Source of the DNA: Bacillota bacterium
GTDB taxonomy: Bacteria > Bacillota > Clostridia > Christensenellales > Aristaeellaceae
DNA: 11,849 nt
Assembly: GCA_023395615.1 (NCBI GenBank)
Contig: JAEWYP010000093.1
Span: 1-11,849, forward strand
Direction: 5' to 3'
The position numbers were made by a program, and so were the translations under genes. Below are positions 1 through 7,565 of this stretch, one piece after another (position 1 is the first letter of the stretch; each line of letters begins with the position of its first letter). The notes below the pieces were generated by a model. It did no database searches, was not told the origin of the DNA, and saw nothing but the letters and a program-made list of their open reading frames with translations.

Positions 1-762
1 ATGACCAACAACTGGAGATTGAATGGTTTTTTTGACAGCACAAAGCTTACCGGCCTGTTTGAGGCGGCACAGCGCAGAGAAAGCTGCCGCTCTTTCAGCG
101 CCGCGCCGGACGCGGAGCAATGGCGGGAGCTGCTTGCCGCAGCGACCAGCCTTGCGATGCCGGGGGTGCGGATTGCGCTTGGCCTTTGTGAAAACTCGCT
201 GTTTCAGCCGCCGCTCGGATCATTGTTTGTGAAGTTTGAGAATGTGCAGCGTTTCGCCGCGATCATCACGACCGACGCGCAGCCCCGTAGCGTTGTGAAC
301 GCGGGTGTAAGCGGGGAAATGTTCCTGCTTCGCGCGGTGGAACTGGGCCTTGGCGGGTGCTGGGTCTCGGGTACATACCGTCGGGCGCAGGTGGGTATTC
401 AAACGGAAGGCAGCGAGAAAATCGTATCGCTGATTGCGCTGGGCAGGCCCAAAACCCTGCCGGATCTGCCACTGCGCCGCAAACGTAAGGATATGGCCGT
501 GCTTTGCCCGGAGTTTGAAAAACTGTCGTTTACCTTTCGCGAGGTTGCGCAGTACGTGCAGATCGCGCCCAGCGCCATCAACCTGCAACCCTGGCGGATC
601 AAACCGGAGGGGGACAAAGCGCTTTCCGTATCGGTCAGCGGAGCCGGGCACAGGCTGGATCTGGGCATCGGCATGTGCCACGCGCTGCTGGCGCTGGGCA
701 ATACCCCTGCCCTGTTCTCGCTGGAGGAAGACGGCCTGAAGGCGACGATTGAACTGTTATGA
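1..762 (+). CDS. Nitroreductase-fold flavoprotein, TM1586-like two-lobe type
   Basis: The 253-residue protein probably binds FMN and reduces an unknown electron-poor substrate with NAD(P)H. The sequence shows nitroreductase motifs in two places. An N-terminal RRESCRSF stretch (about residues 25-32) and a GEMFLLRAVELGLGGCW stretch (about 105-121) form one lobe. A second lobe carries APSAINLQPW (about 190-199) followed by a helix that resembles the first one, LDLGIGMCHALLALG. In ordinary nitroreductases the RxSxRxF and APSAxNxQPW motifs sit close together in one lobe of a homodimer. The order here fits the family in which one chain mimics a dimer (Pfam putative TM nitroreductase, recalled from memory). 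The ATG is the first base of the window, so an upstream in-frame start cannot be excluded. The stop overlaps the rarA start in an ATGA, which suggests coupled translation. The substrate is not predictable. Confidence 0.8.
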   Translation: MTNNWRLNGFFDSTKLTGLFEAAQRRESCRSFSAAPDAEQWRELLAAATSLAMPGVRIALGLCENSLFQPPLGSLFVKFENVQRFAAIITTDAQPRSVVNAGVSGEMFLLRAVELGLGGCWVSGTYRRAQVGIQTEGSEKIVSLIALGRPKTLPDLPLRRKRKDMAVLCPEFEKLSFTFREVAQYVQIAPSAINLQPWRIKPEGDKALSVSVSGAGHRLDLGIGMCHALLALGNTPALFSLEEDGLKATIELL

Positions 763-2123
763 GCGATTTTGACCAGCAGACGCTGTGGAGCACAATGGAT
801 GGACACCCTACGCAGGCTCCGTTAGCCGACCGGATGCGGCCGCGAACGCTGGACGAGTTTATCGGTCAGCAAAAGCTGGTTGGCGAAGGCCGGCTGCTTC
901 GCCGCGCCATTATGGCCGACAGGATGCAAAGCAGCATTTTCTGGGGGCCGCCTGGTTGCGGTAAAACCACGCTGGCGGGCATCGTAGCCAATATGACCGG
1001 CAGCGCGTTTGAAAAGCTGAACGCCGTTACCAGCGGTGTGGCGGATGTGCGCAAAGTGCTCAAGGAAGCCGAGGAGCGCCGTACCCGGTATGGCAAGGCA
1101 ACCTACCTGCTGCTGGACGAGTGCCACCGGTGGAGTAAGGCGCAAAGCGACAGCATCCTGCCGTCGATCGAAAGCGGGCTGATCCGCTTTATCGGGTCCA
1201 CCACCGAAAACCCCATGGCCAGCATGACCCCGGCCATCGTAAGCCGATGCCGGGTATTCGCGTTTGAACCGCTGAGCGTGAACGACGTGATCGCTGCGAT
1301 GGAGCGGGCGCTGGCCGACCGGGAACGCGGATATGGCCGTTATGCCGTGGTCTGCGAGGACGGGGCGCTGCGCTACATCGCGCAGATCGCCAACGGGGAC
1401 GTGCGTGTGGCGCTTTCCGCGCTGGAACTGGCGTTTTTAACCACGCCGGAAACGACCGATGGCAAGCACCCCGGGCCATACCGGTTCATCAGCCTCGCCG
1501 CTGCGCACGAAAGCGTACAGAAACCCATGCTGAAGCTGGATGAGGATCTGTACTACGATATGCTTTCGGCTTTTATTAAAAGCATGCGCGGCAGCGACCC
1601 GGACGCGGCGCTGCTGTGGTACGCGCGGATGCTGTACGCGGGTGTGGACCCCAAGCTGATTGTGCGGCGCATTATCGTGCATGCCAGTGAGGACGTGGGG
1701 CTGGCCGATCCCGTGGCGATGTTGCAGGCGCAGGCCGCGGCCACGGCGCTGGAAACGGTGGGCATGCCGGAGGCGCGCATCCCGATTGCGCAGGCGATAC
1801 TGGCGATCGCCACCGCGGAAAAGAGCAACACCGTCGTCACCGCGCTGGGCGCGGCGATGGAGGACGCGGAAAAAGGCGGCTTCTCAGCCGTGCCGGAGTA
1901 TCTGCGGGATCAGAGCTACGCGATCGATCACCAGCATACGCCACAATACAAGTACCCGCACGATTATCCCGGGCATTTCGTGCAGCAGACCTATTTACCC
2001 GAGGGATACGAGGACCGGGTATATTACCACCCCGGAGAACTGGGGAACGAAGCTAAAGTGAAGGCGCGCATGGAGCGCAGGTTTGGAGGGTCGAAATACC
2101 GTGAGCCGAAAGCCGAGCCGTGA
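759..2123 (+). CDS. rarA: Replication-associated recombination protein A (RarA/MgsA), AAA+ ATPase
   Basis: RarA is a cytoplasmic AAA+ ATPase, related to clamp loaders, that acts at stalled replication forks and single-strand gaps. This 454-residue protein has a normal family length and layout. Residues 23-45 carry the N-terminal box (LADRMRPRTLDEFIGQ). Walker A is GPPGCGKT at 63-70. Walker B is LLLDECHRW at about 117-125, a Cys/Trp variant of the usual IDEIHRF. Sensor 1 is GSTTENP at 146-152, and a putative arginine finger lies in SRCR (162-165). The C-terminal half holds the lid and the tetramerisation domain, including AMEDAEKGG, VPEYLRDQSY and the YKYPHDYPGHFVQQTYLP segment typical of the family's C terminus. 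It overlaps the upstream gene by four bases (ATGA), and its last 23 bases overlap the next gene. The recA- or mutS-type neighbours sometimes found with it are absent; its position seems to reflect operon packing. Confidence 0.96.
   Translation: MSDFDQQTLWSTMDGHPTQAPLADRMRPRTLDEFIGQQKLVGEGRLLRRAIMADRMQSSIFWGPPGCGKTTLAGIVANMTGSAFEKLNAVTSGVADVRKVLKEAEERRTRYGKATYLLLDECHRWSKAQSDSILPSIESGLIRFIGSTTENPMASMTPAIVSRCRVFAFEPLSVNDVIAAMERALADRERGYGRYAVVCEDGALRYIAQIANGDVRVALSALELAFLTTPETTDGKHPGPYRFISLAAAHESVQKPMLKLDEDLYYDMLSAFIKSMRGSDPDAALLWYARMLYAGVDPKLIVRRIIVHASEDVGLADPVAMLQAQAAATALETVGMPEARIPIAQAILAIATAEKSNTVVTALGAAMEDAEKGGFSAVPEYLRDQSYAIDHQHTPQYKYPHDYPGHFVQQTYLPEGYEDRVYYHPGELGNEAKVKARMERRFGGSKYREPKAEP
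2085..2090 (+). promoter_or_regulatory. Ribosome binding site inside rarA that sets the kinase start
   Basis: GGAGGG lies within the last codons of rarA, ten bases before GTG 2101. It favours GTG 2101 over the in-frame TTG at 2083 and implies translation of the kinase gene from within the rarA message. Confidence 0.65.
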
Positions 2124-2964
2124 GGTCGACGTGGGCAAGGCGTCCATGTACGCCGTGATCGTGAACGTATCCGAAATTGCCGTACTGCTGGCCTTCATTC
2201 TGTATGTGATGCTGATGGACGTCACCGAGGAGAACCATCACTTTATCCAGGCGCTGGCCATCCTGGGCGGTCTGACCGCCAGCTGGGGCGCTTTTCTGGA
2301 TATCCGCGAGGCGCTGATGACGCGCCGCCGTCTGCGGGTGATTGAGGCGCTGGAGCAAACCAATACGGAAATGGATACCCTGAACCATACGCTGCGCGCC
2401 CAGCGGCACGACTTCCTTAACCATCTGCAGGTGGTGTACAGCCTGATGGAGATGAAGGAGTACGGCGACGCGACCGATTATCTGGAAAAAGTGTACGGTG
2501 AAATCCGATCGGTATCCAGCTTTCTGCGCACCAAATCCACCGCCGTCAACGCCCTGCTGAAGGTGAAGGCGGGGGCGTGCGCGGATCGCGGGATTGATTT
2601 GCAGCTGGATATTAAAAGCTCGCTGGACGGGCTGACGATGCCTGCCTGGGAATTGTGCCGGGTGCTCGCCAACCTGATCGACAACGCGATGGATGCGTTA
2701 AAAACATCTTCCAAACCGTGTATCTGTATCACCATCGCCGAGGACCTGCGGGCTTATACGTTTACTGTGGCCAACAATGGCGATCCCATACCGCCCGCGA
2801 TGCTTGAAAAGATTTTTGAGGCAGGGGTGAGCACCAAGGGCGAAGGCCACGGCATGGGCCTTTCCATCGTGAGGGAAACGCTGGACGGGTACGGCGGCAC
2901 CGTAACCTGTGAAAGCGACGCAAAACAAACAGCATTCCGCGTATCTCTGCCGAAAAAGAGCTGA
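2101..2964 (+). CDS. Membrane sensor histidine kinase, Spo0B/CitA-like with GHKL ATPase
   Basis: This 287-residue protein looks like a small sensor kinase. Two hydrophobic helices (about residues 17-39 and 48-66) are joined by a short loop, leaving almost no extracellular sensing domain. A coiled helix follows, then the phosphoacceptor box RAQRHDFLNHLQ (about 99-110) with His103, a Spo0B-type alpha-helical dimerisation motif seen in CitA/DcuS/AgrC-like kinases. The GHKL ATPase domain shows the N box NLIDNAMDAL (191-200), the G1 box NNGDPIP (225-231) and the G2 box GHGMGLSIV (249-257), so it should be catalytically competent. The start is chosen as GTG 2101 because GGAGGG at 2085-2090 lies ten bases upstream; an in-frame TTG at 2083 would include that ribosome site in the coding sequence. 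No response regulator is adjacent. The signal and partner are unknown. Confidence 0.85.
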   Translation: MSRKPSREVDVGKASMYAVIVNVSEIAVLLAFILYVMLMDVTEENHHFIQALAILGGLTASWGAFLDIREALMTRRRLRVIEALEQTNTEMDTLNHTLRAQRHDFLNHLQVVYSLMEMKEYGDATDYLEKVYGEIRSVSSFLRTKSTAVNALLKVKAGACADRGIDLQLDIKSSLDGLTMPAWELCRVLANLIDNAMDALKTSSKPCICITIAEDLRAYTFTVANNGDPIPPAMLEKIFEAGVSTKGEGHGMGLSIVRETLDGYGGTVTCESDAKQTAFRVSLPKKS

Positions 2965-2977
2965 ACCTTCCGCCCGC

Positions 2978-3001
2978 GCCGGGGAAAGCAGAAACCCCGG
3001 C
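2978..3001 (+). other. Intergenic hairpin between kinase and flippase genes
   Basis: A perfect 7-bp inverted repeat (GCCGGGG / CCCCGGC) encloses a 10-nt A-rich loop. No T-run follows, so it is not a classical terminator. It could be an mRNA processing or stability element, or it could be chance in GC-rich DNA. Confidence 0.4.
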
Positions 3002-3030
3002 AGCAAACGCCACGAAAGGGAAACCGCCGA

Positions 3031-4512
3031 ATGGAGCAAAGCAAGAAGAGCTTTTTAAAGAATGTTGTGGGCTTTTCCATGACCACGTGGATTTCCTTTC
3101 TGTTGGGTTTCGTTGCTACCACGATTACCACCCGGCTTTTTTCTACCACCGAGTATGGCAAACTGGGACTGTTCAGCACCTACGTGGCGCTTTTCTCCGC
3201 TACGTGTTATCTGGGGCTGGATCAGGCATATGTTCGTTTCTTCCGGGAGCCGCCGGGAAAAAGCGACCGCAGGGGTATGCTTACGTTCTGCACGGTTACG
3301 TCGATGGGCTTCGCTTTGCTGTCCGCCCTGTTGCTGGCGTTTGCCTGGCGGGGTGTCAGCAGCCTGGCGATGAAGCAGCCGGACGCGGGTGTGTACGTCT
3401 GTATGGCGGTATACGGCTTCTGTCAGATCCAGTTCCGTTATCTGTCGCTGAGCTACCGGATGGAGCAGAACGCGAAACTGTACACCATTCAGGGCGTTTT
3501 GCAGGTCGTGATTACCAAATTCGCCTATCTGGCGACTGCCTTTCAGGATGCGACGGCGAAACCCGCCATCATTCTGCTTACGGTGCTGATGGCCGTATTT
3601 ACCCTGATTTTCACCTGGGTTCAGCGCCGCCAGTTCAACCCCCGTTTTTACCGGCAGGTGGACAAGCCGTTTGTAGAAACGATGAGCTCCTTCGCTGCGC
3701 CGCTGATTCCGCTGGCGGTGATGTCGTGGCTTAACTCCGCCATTTCGCTGGTGATGCTGGATACCCTGATGAGCCCGGCTGCCGTAGGCATCTATACTTC
3801 GGCGTTAACGCTGGCCTCGACGGTCAACGTGATCCAGTCCGGATTTAACACCTACTGGGCGCCCTACGTGTATGAGCATTACCTGAAGGATGATAAGGGC
3901 CGCTTCTTTACCGTGCATCGGCTGATGGCCTGCCTGCTGACCGGTTTCGGGCTGACGATGACGCTGTTTCAGGTGCCGGTATATCTGTTGTTGGGTCATA
4001 ACTTCCGCAGCTCCGCGATCTATTTCCCGTTCCTGTTCCTTGCGCCGATCTGCTATTGCCTTGGCGAAACCACGGGCATGGGCATCGGCATCTCCAAAAA
4101 GAGCTATTGGAACACCCTCATTTTTCTGGTCTCGTCCGTTACCACGCTGGGGCTCAGCTTATGGCTGATTCCCCTTTTACAGGATGCGGGCGCGGCGATC
4201 GCGGCGGCGGCGGGGGCCATACTGTCACTCGGACTTCGCACGGCGATCGGGGAGAAGTACTACCGCGCGATTACGCAGTACCGTTATCTGGGCTATACGC
4301 TGGGGCTGATGCTGGCGGCGTCGCTTGCCAACTATCTGTTGCGGGATCAAACACTGGTGAAATACGCACTGCTGCTGGCGGTCTATGGGCTGGCGCTGTA
4401 CCTGTTCCGCCGGGAGATCGCCTCACTGTGGCGCACGGCGCGGCAGGTGCTGCGCGAGGGCGCGGGAGTTTTAAAGCGTAAAGCGGCGCAGACTGCTGAC
4501 GGAGGGAAGTAA
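3031..4512 (+). CDS. Polysaccharide (lipid-linked oligosaccharide) flippase, Wzx/MOP family
   Basis: This 493-residue integral membrane protein is predicted to flip an undecaprenyl-linked glycan across the cytoplasmic membrane. The N terminus has the family pattern: a short basic start, a first helix with TTWISFLLGF (about residues 18-27), then RLFSTTEYGKLGLFSTYVALF (split by helices 1 and 2) and LGLDQAYVRFF (61-71). Hydrophobic helices continue at regular spacing to about residue 460, consistent with 12-14 spans. YWAPYVYEHY (275-284) is another stretch familiar from clostridial polysaccharide synthesis proteins. The C-terminal tail is basic and soluble. A weak AAAGGG at 3015-3020 precedes the ATG. 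The stop lies four bases before the glycosyltransferase start, so the two are almost certainly translated together and act on the same envelope polymer. Substrate specificity cannot be read from the sequence. Confidence 0.9.
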   Translation: MEQSKKSFLKNVVGFSMTTWISFLLGFVATTITTRLFSTTEYGKLGLFSTYVALFSATCYLGLDQAYVRFFREPPGKSDRRGMLTFCTVTSMGFALLSALLLAFAWRGVSSLAMKQPDAGVYVCMAVYGFCQIQFRYLSLSYRMEQNAKLYTIQGVLQVVITKFAYLATAFQDATAKPAIILLTVLMAVFTLIFTWVQRRQFNPRFYRQVDKPFVETMSSFAAPLIPLAVMSWLNSAISLVMLDTLMSPAAVGIYTSALTLASTVNVIQSGFNTYWAPYVYEHYLKDDKGRFFTVHRLMACLLTGFGLTMTLFQVPVYLLLGHNFRSSAIYFPFLFLAPICYCLGETTGMGIGISKKSYWNTLIFLVSSVTTLGLSLWLIPLLQDAGAAIAAAAGAILSLGLRTAIGEKYYRAITQYRYLGYTLGLMLAASLANYLLRDQTLVKYALLLAVYGLALYLFRREIASLWRTARQVLREGAGVLKRKAAQTADGGK

Positions 4513-4516
4513 AACC

Positions 4517-5674
4517 ATGAGCAAACGAATCCTGATGATTGCGGACGCAGGCAGTTTCTGGACGAAACGCTATATCGAAAACCTGCTGCTGCCCAACGGC
4601 TGGCAGGTAGTATTGTTTCCAATCTGGGAAGCGGAAAGCCAGTTTGATTCCTTTTTTCGGGAGAACGGCGTAACCGTTTACCATGACCGGCATACGCTGC
4701 CGGTAATCCGCCATATCCCGCGCCTGCGCATGTGGGCGCGCGTTGCGGCCAACGCCCGGGCGCTGAAAGCGTTGGGCCCGTTTGATGTGATCCATAACCA
4801 TTACCTGTCCCAGCGGGATCTGGCGCTGGGCAGTGCGGTACACCGTGCTTTTCCGGAGGCGGACTGGGTGTGCAGCCTATGGGGTAGCGACCTGTTGCGT
4901 TCTACCGGGCTGGAACTGAAACGGATGAAACCGTATCTGGATCAGTGCGACCACATTACCGTGCATTCCGCGCTGCATGTGCAGCGTGTGCGGGAAGTGT
5001 TCGGCGAAGCCGCCGCCACGAAAACCGCGCTGGTTTACTTTGGCCAAACCGTGTTTGCGGATATTGACCGGGTGCGTGCTATTGCGGATAAAGCCGCCTG
5101 TAAAGCCCATTTTGGATTGCCGGCCGATAAGCCGGTGATCTGCCTGGGTTACAATGCCTCGCCAACCCACCGGCACCTGCAACTGCTGAAAGGGCTGCAA
5201 ACCCTGCCGGCGGAAACGCTGGCGGGCTGGTCGCTGGTTTTACAGATGACGTACGGAAGCGACGACGACAGTTATTTCGCCACAGTTCGCGACGCGGCGA
5301 ACGCTTTGCCCTGCCATACGCTGGTGCTGACGGAATTTATGGACGGCACCGAGAGCGCCTATCTGCGGCTGGCGGCGGACGCGTTTGTGCTGGCCATCCC
5401 AACCGACGCGTTTTCCGCGAGTTTGCAGGAGTATCTGTACGCGGGCGCGCAGGTACTGCGCGCAAGCTGGCTGCGTTATCCACAGCTGGAAGAGCTGGAA
5501 ATTGAAACGACCGAATTCACGGACCTTTCGCAGGTGCCCGCGTTGCTGGCGCAAGAACTGACCCATACCCTGACCCCGGAGGACAAAGAAAAACGCGCCC
5601 TGCTGGGGCAAAAGTATTCCTGGCCTTCGGTCAGCGGCGCATGGCTGAAACTGTACGAAAAGGGCGCGAAATAA
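4517..5674 (+). CDS. GT-B fold glycosyltransferase (GT4-like)
   Basis: This 385-residue cytoplasmic enzyme probably transfers a sugar to a membrane-linked acceptor. The N-terminal Rossmann-like half begins KRILMIADAGSFWTKRYIENL and contains FDVIHNHYLS (89-98) and the LWGSDLLRS motif (121-129) typical of GT-B acceptor domains. The C-terminal donor half opens with VICLGYNASPTHRHLQLL (about 207-224) and contains VLQMTYGSDDDSYF (241-254). It ends with an ASLQEYLYAGAQVL stretch (301-314), where GT-B enzymes often place an acidic nucleotide-sugar ligand. The GYNxSPTH and MTYG stretches recall WecF-like (GT56) enzymes, so the family could be GT4 or a GT56 relative. GGAGGG at 4501-4506 overlaps the end of the flippase gene and serves the ATG. 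It is the last gene before the bidirectional terminator. Donor and acceptor are unknown. Confidence 0.8.
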   Translation: MSKRILMIADAGSFWTKRYIENLLLPNGWQVVLFPIWEAESQFDSFFRENGVTVYHDRHTLPVIRHIPRLRMWARVAANARALKALGPFDVIHNHYLSQRDLALGSAVHRAFPEADWVCSLWGSDLLRSTGLELKRMKPYLDQCDHITVHSALHVQRVREVFGEAAATKTALVYFGQTVFADIDRVRAIADKAACKAHFGLPADKPVICLGYNASPTHRHLQLLKGLQTLPAETLAGWSLVLQMTYGSDDDSYFATVRDAANALPCHTLVLTEFMDGTESAYLRLAADAFVLAIPTDAFSASLQEYLYAGAQVLRASWLRYPQLEELEIETTEFTDLSQVPALLAQELTHTLTPEDKEKRALLGQKYSWPSVSGAWLKLYEKGAK

Positions 5675-5675
5675 T

Positions 5676-5709
5676 CCGGGGCTGTTGACGACGGCGGATA
5701 CTGCCCCGG
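5676..5709 (+). other. Inverted repeat just after the glycosyltransferase stop
   Basis: CCGGGGC and GCCCCGG form a 7-bp perfect stem with a 20-nt spacer starting two bases after the stop codon. No T-run follows. It shares the CCGGGG/CCCCGG core with the hairpin at 2978-3001. It could stabilise the 3' end or be chance. Confidence 0.3.
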
Positions 5710-5749
5710 CAACAGATCAGGCAAAGACAACCGTGTGAACGGAAAAAAC

Positions 5750-5786
5750 AAGGCCCGCCGCATCTTAGCGATACGGCGGGCCTTTT
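5750..5786. terminator. Bidirectional rho-independent terminator between convergent genes
   Basis: AAGGCCCGCCG (5750-5760) and CGGCGGGCCTT (5774-5784) form a perfect 11-bp stem. An inner ATC/GAT pairing can extend it and leaves a 5-nt TTAGC loop. On the + strand the stem ends in TTTT (5783-5786). On the - strand it is followed by a longer T-run, because AAAAAA precedes the stem at 5743-5748. It can therefore stop the operon from the left and the WG-repeat gene from the right. Confidence 0.9.
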
Positions 5787-5827
5787 GTGCATCGTACTAT
5801 TCACTACTATCCGGCATGATGAACGGT

Positions 5828-7492
5828 TTACTTCGCGGCGGTTCCGTCCGTATAGGGTGCTATTGTGACGGGCTTTCCTTCGGAATCGTACAGGCTGTAG
5901 GCGATGCTATAGGTGGTTACGGTTGCGGGGGCTTCGGTGGCGACCGCATCGACCTGTGCGCTGTCCGCGGCGGGCGTGACTGTTGGCGCGGGCACGGTGG
6001 TTGCCGTTACGACGCGGCCTTCGATGAACCCGCACCGGCATTCCACCGGCACATCGGTATCGAGAGAGAAACCCTTATTGCTTTTGTCAATGTAGGAAAT
6101 TTTTCCGTCTTTGTTTCGGACGGCCGCATAATCGGCGCGGAAGGATGACGCTTCATCGTAAACGTTCAGGATACGCGTCTTGCCGTTGGCGTCCACAAAA
6201 CCGAATTTATTCTGGTATCCGACCCGGCAAAGCGTGTTGCCGTTAAAATCGTCGCGGGAACTCCAGGTGGGTTTCATCGCGATGGCACCGGACGCGGAAA
6301 CCAGCCCCCACAGCTTGTTCTGCCGGATCCAGGCGCGGTGGTAAATCGGATCAAAGTTGGTAATTTCGCTGTACTTGATACGAAGAATCACGTTGTCCTG
6401 CGCATCGATTACCCCCCAGGCGGTGCCCCGTTTGACCGGGCAGGCCCCGAAGGCGAAGGAACCGACTTCCGTATAACCCTGCTTGATGACCAACGTTCCT
6501 TGCGGGTTGATGAATCCCCACTTCTTCCCGATCCTCACCCCCGCCAGCCCGTCGCTGAAAGAGGTTACCCCGGTATATTGCAGGGCTACAGCTGTTTTTC
6601 CGTTCTGGTCGATAAAGCCGTACTGGCCGTCGGCGGATACGCCTGCGTACCCCTCGCTGAAAGGCAGCGCGCTTTCCCAGGCGCAGCCGTTACCCAGCAG
6701 TTTTCCGCTGGCCGGGCTGTAATAACCCCAAAGGCCGCTCTGCTTTACAGGGATCAGGCCTTCCGCATATGTGCCTACTGCTTCGTAGGCGTCGCCAATA
6801 GGCTTGCCCTGTGCCAGGTCGTACAGGGTGCAGCTTTGCCCATCCGTTACGGCGGCGACGCCGTTAACCGCCCAAAGCACGGACTGATACTCGACCGGCA
6901 CGGCCATTGTGCCGTCGGTGCGAACCAGCCCGTATTTTCCTGTCTGTGGCTCGGTATCGGTTTTAGTCGTCTGCGTGGTTCCGGTAAAAACTTCGGCGAC
7001 CAGGCAGGGAGTCGCACTCTCGGCGGCTGCATCGTTCCGCTCATACTGTTTCGCACTCTCCGCGCGAAACACCCGCTCCGCCCAATCATACTCCGGGGGC
7101 ACGATCCATTCCCCGGTCGCGTTTACAAAGCCGAACTTGCCGTTTTGCACATACCGGTGCGCCTGCAACGCCTCGGCTTTCGCCTGCTGATACGCACTGT
7201 CCAGAAAGCCGGGTAAACCGGCCCAAAGCTGCGCGGCCTCGTCAGGTTCGTCACGCTGTAAAAACAGGAGCGCGTTAGCGTACTGTGCGTAGTGGGCCGC
7301 GTCTTCTTCGGCGCCCAGTTTGGCAAAACCGTTTACCGCATCCAGTAGACTGCCGGCGTTCAGCGCGGACAACGCTGTTTCAAACGCGGCGGAACCGGAA
7401 CCCGCGGCATCTGTGACCGCGAAAGATTCCCCCCAAACCACTGATGGCAGGCACAGCACCAGACACAACAGGGCGATCGCCAGTTTTTTCAT
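5828..7492 (-). CDS. Secreted WG-repeat protein
   Basis: This 554-residue protein is predicted to leave the cell. It opens with a signal peptide (MKKLAIALLCLVLCLPSVVWG) that lacks a clear lipobox. Residues about 25-115 are helical and resemble TPR-like segments. Next come eight or nine WG repeats, each a W/F-G-hydrophobic core followed by N/D-G and a Tyr about 15 residues on. They start near residues 119, 186, 254, 290, 324, 358, 394, 429 and, degenerate, 464, mostly at 34-36 residue spacing. A Thr/Pro/Ala-rich linker (about 496-525) precedes a short C-terminal segment. WG repeats are beta-rich modules common in envelope proteins; the binding partner is unknown. The start is ATG 7492, with AAGGAGG five bases upstream. 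The in-frame ATG at 7546 falls inside the promoter spacer and cannot be in that transcript. Confidence 0.88.
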   Translation of the reverse strand: MKKLAIALLCLVLCLPSVVWGESFAVTDAAGSGSAAFETALSALNAGSLLDAVNGFAKLGAEEDAAHYAQYANALLFLQRDEPDEAAQLWAGLPGFLDSAYQQAKAEALQAHRYVQNGKFGFVNATGEWIVPPEYDWAERVFRAESAKQYERNDAAAESATPCLVAEVFTGTTQTTKTDTEPQTGKYGLVRTDGTMAVPVEYQSVLWAVNGVAAVTDGQSCTLYDLAQGKPIGDAYEAVGTYAEGLIPVKQSGLWGYYSPASGKLLGNGCAWESALPFSEGYAGVSADGQYGFIDQNGKTAVALQYTGVTSFSDGLAGVRIGKKWGFINPQGTLVIKQGYTEVGSFAFGACPVKRGTAWGVIDAQDNVILRIKYSEITNFDPIYHRAWIRQNKLWGLVSASGAIAMKPTWSSRDDFNGNTLCRVGYQNKFGFVDANGKTRILNVYDEASSFRADYAAVRNKDGKISYIDKSNKGFSLDTDVPVECRCGFIEGRVVTATTVPAPTVTPAADSAQVDAVATEAPATVTTYSIAYSLYDSEGKPVTIAPYTDGTAAK

Positions 7493-7497
7493 GCGCG

Positions 7498-7504
7498 CCT
7501 CCTT
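7498..7504 (-). promoter_or_regulatory. Ribosome binding site of the WG-repeat gene
   Basis: AAGGAGG on the - strand lies five bases before ATG 7492. It fixes the start at the signal-peptide methionine. Confidence 0.85.
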
Positions 7505-7530
7505 ATTCTTTCCGGATGTTCTCGTTCTTT

Positions 7531-7544
7531 GGTACGATTGTACC
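7531..7544. promoter_or_regulatory. Palindrome overlapping the -10 box (possible operator)
   Basis: GGTAC-GATT-GTACC is a perfect 5-bp inverted repeat covering the -10 hexamer and the region just before the predicted start of transcription. A repressor site is plausible from position alone; no regulator is known here. Confidence 0.4.
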
Positions 7545-7565
7545 ATTCGGACTAGTACGCGTCAA
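7537..7565 (-). promoter_or_regulatory. Sigma-A type promoter of the WG-repeat gene
   Basis: On the - strand TTGACG (7565-7560) is followed by a 17-base spacer and TACAAT (7542-7537). Transcription should start near 7530, giving a leader of about 38 nt before ATG 7492. Confidence 0.85.

Noticed and set aside
2083..2100. A TTG start for the histidine kinase
   Set aside because: It would place the GGAGGG ribosome site inside the coding sequence; GTG 2101 has that site at a workable distance.
4271..4843. A 190-codon open frame on the - strand across the flippase-glycosyltransferase joint
   Set aside because: It is antisense to two recognisable genes, and its composition is typical of a shadow frame.
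6338..7216. A 292-codon + strand open frame inside the WG-repeat gene
   Set aside because: The opposite strand encodes clear WG repeats with a promoter, ribosome site and signal peptide; this frame has none.
7493..7546. An upstream ATG (7546) extending the WG-repeat protein by 18 residues
   Set aside because: It lies in the promoter spacer, ahead of the predicted transcription start, and would bury the signal peptide behind a charged extension.
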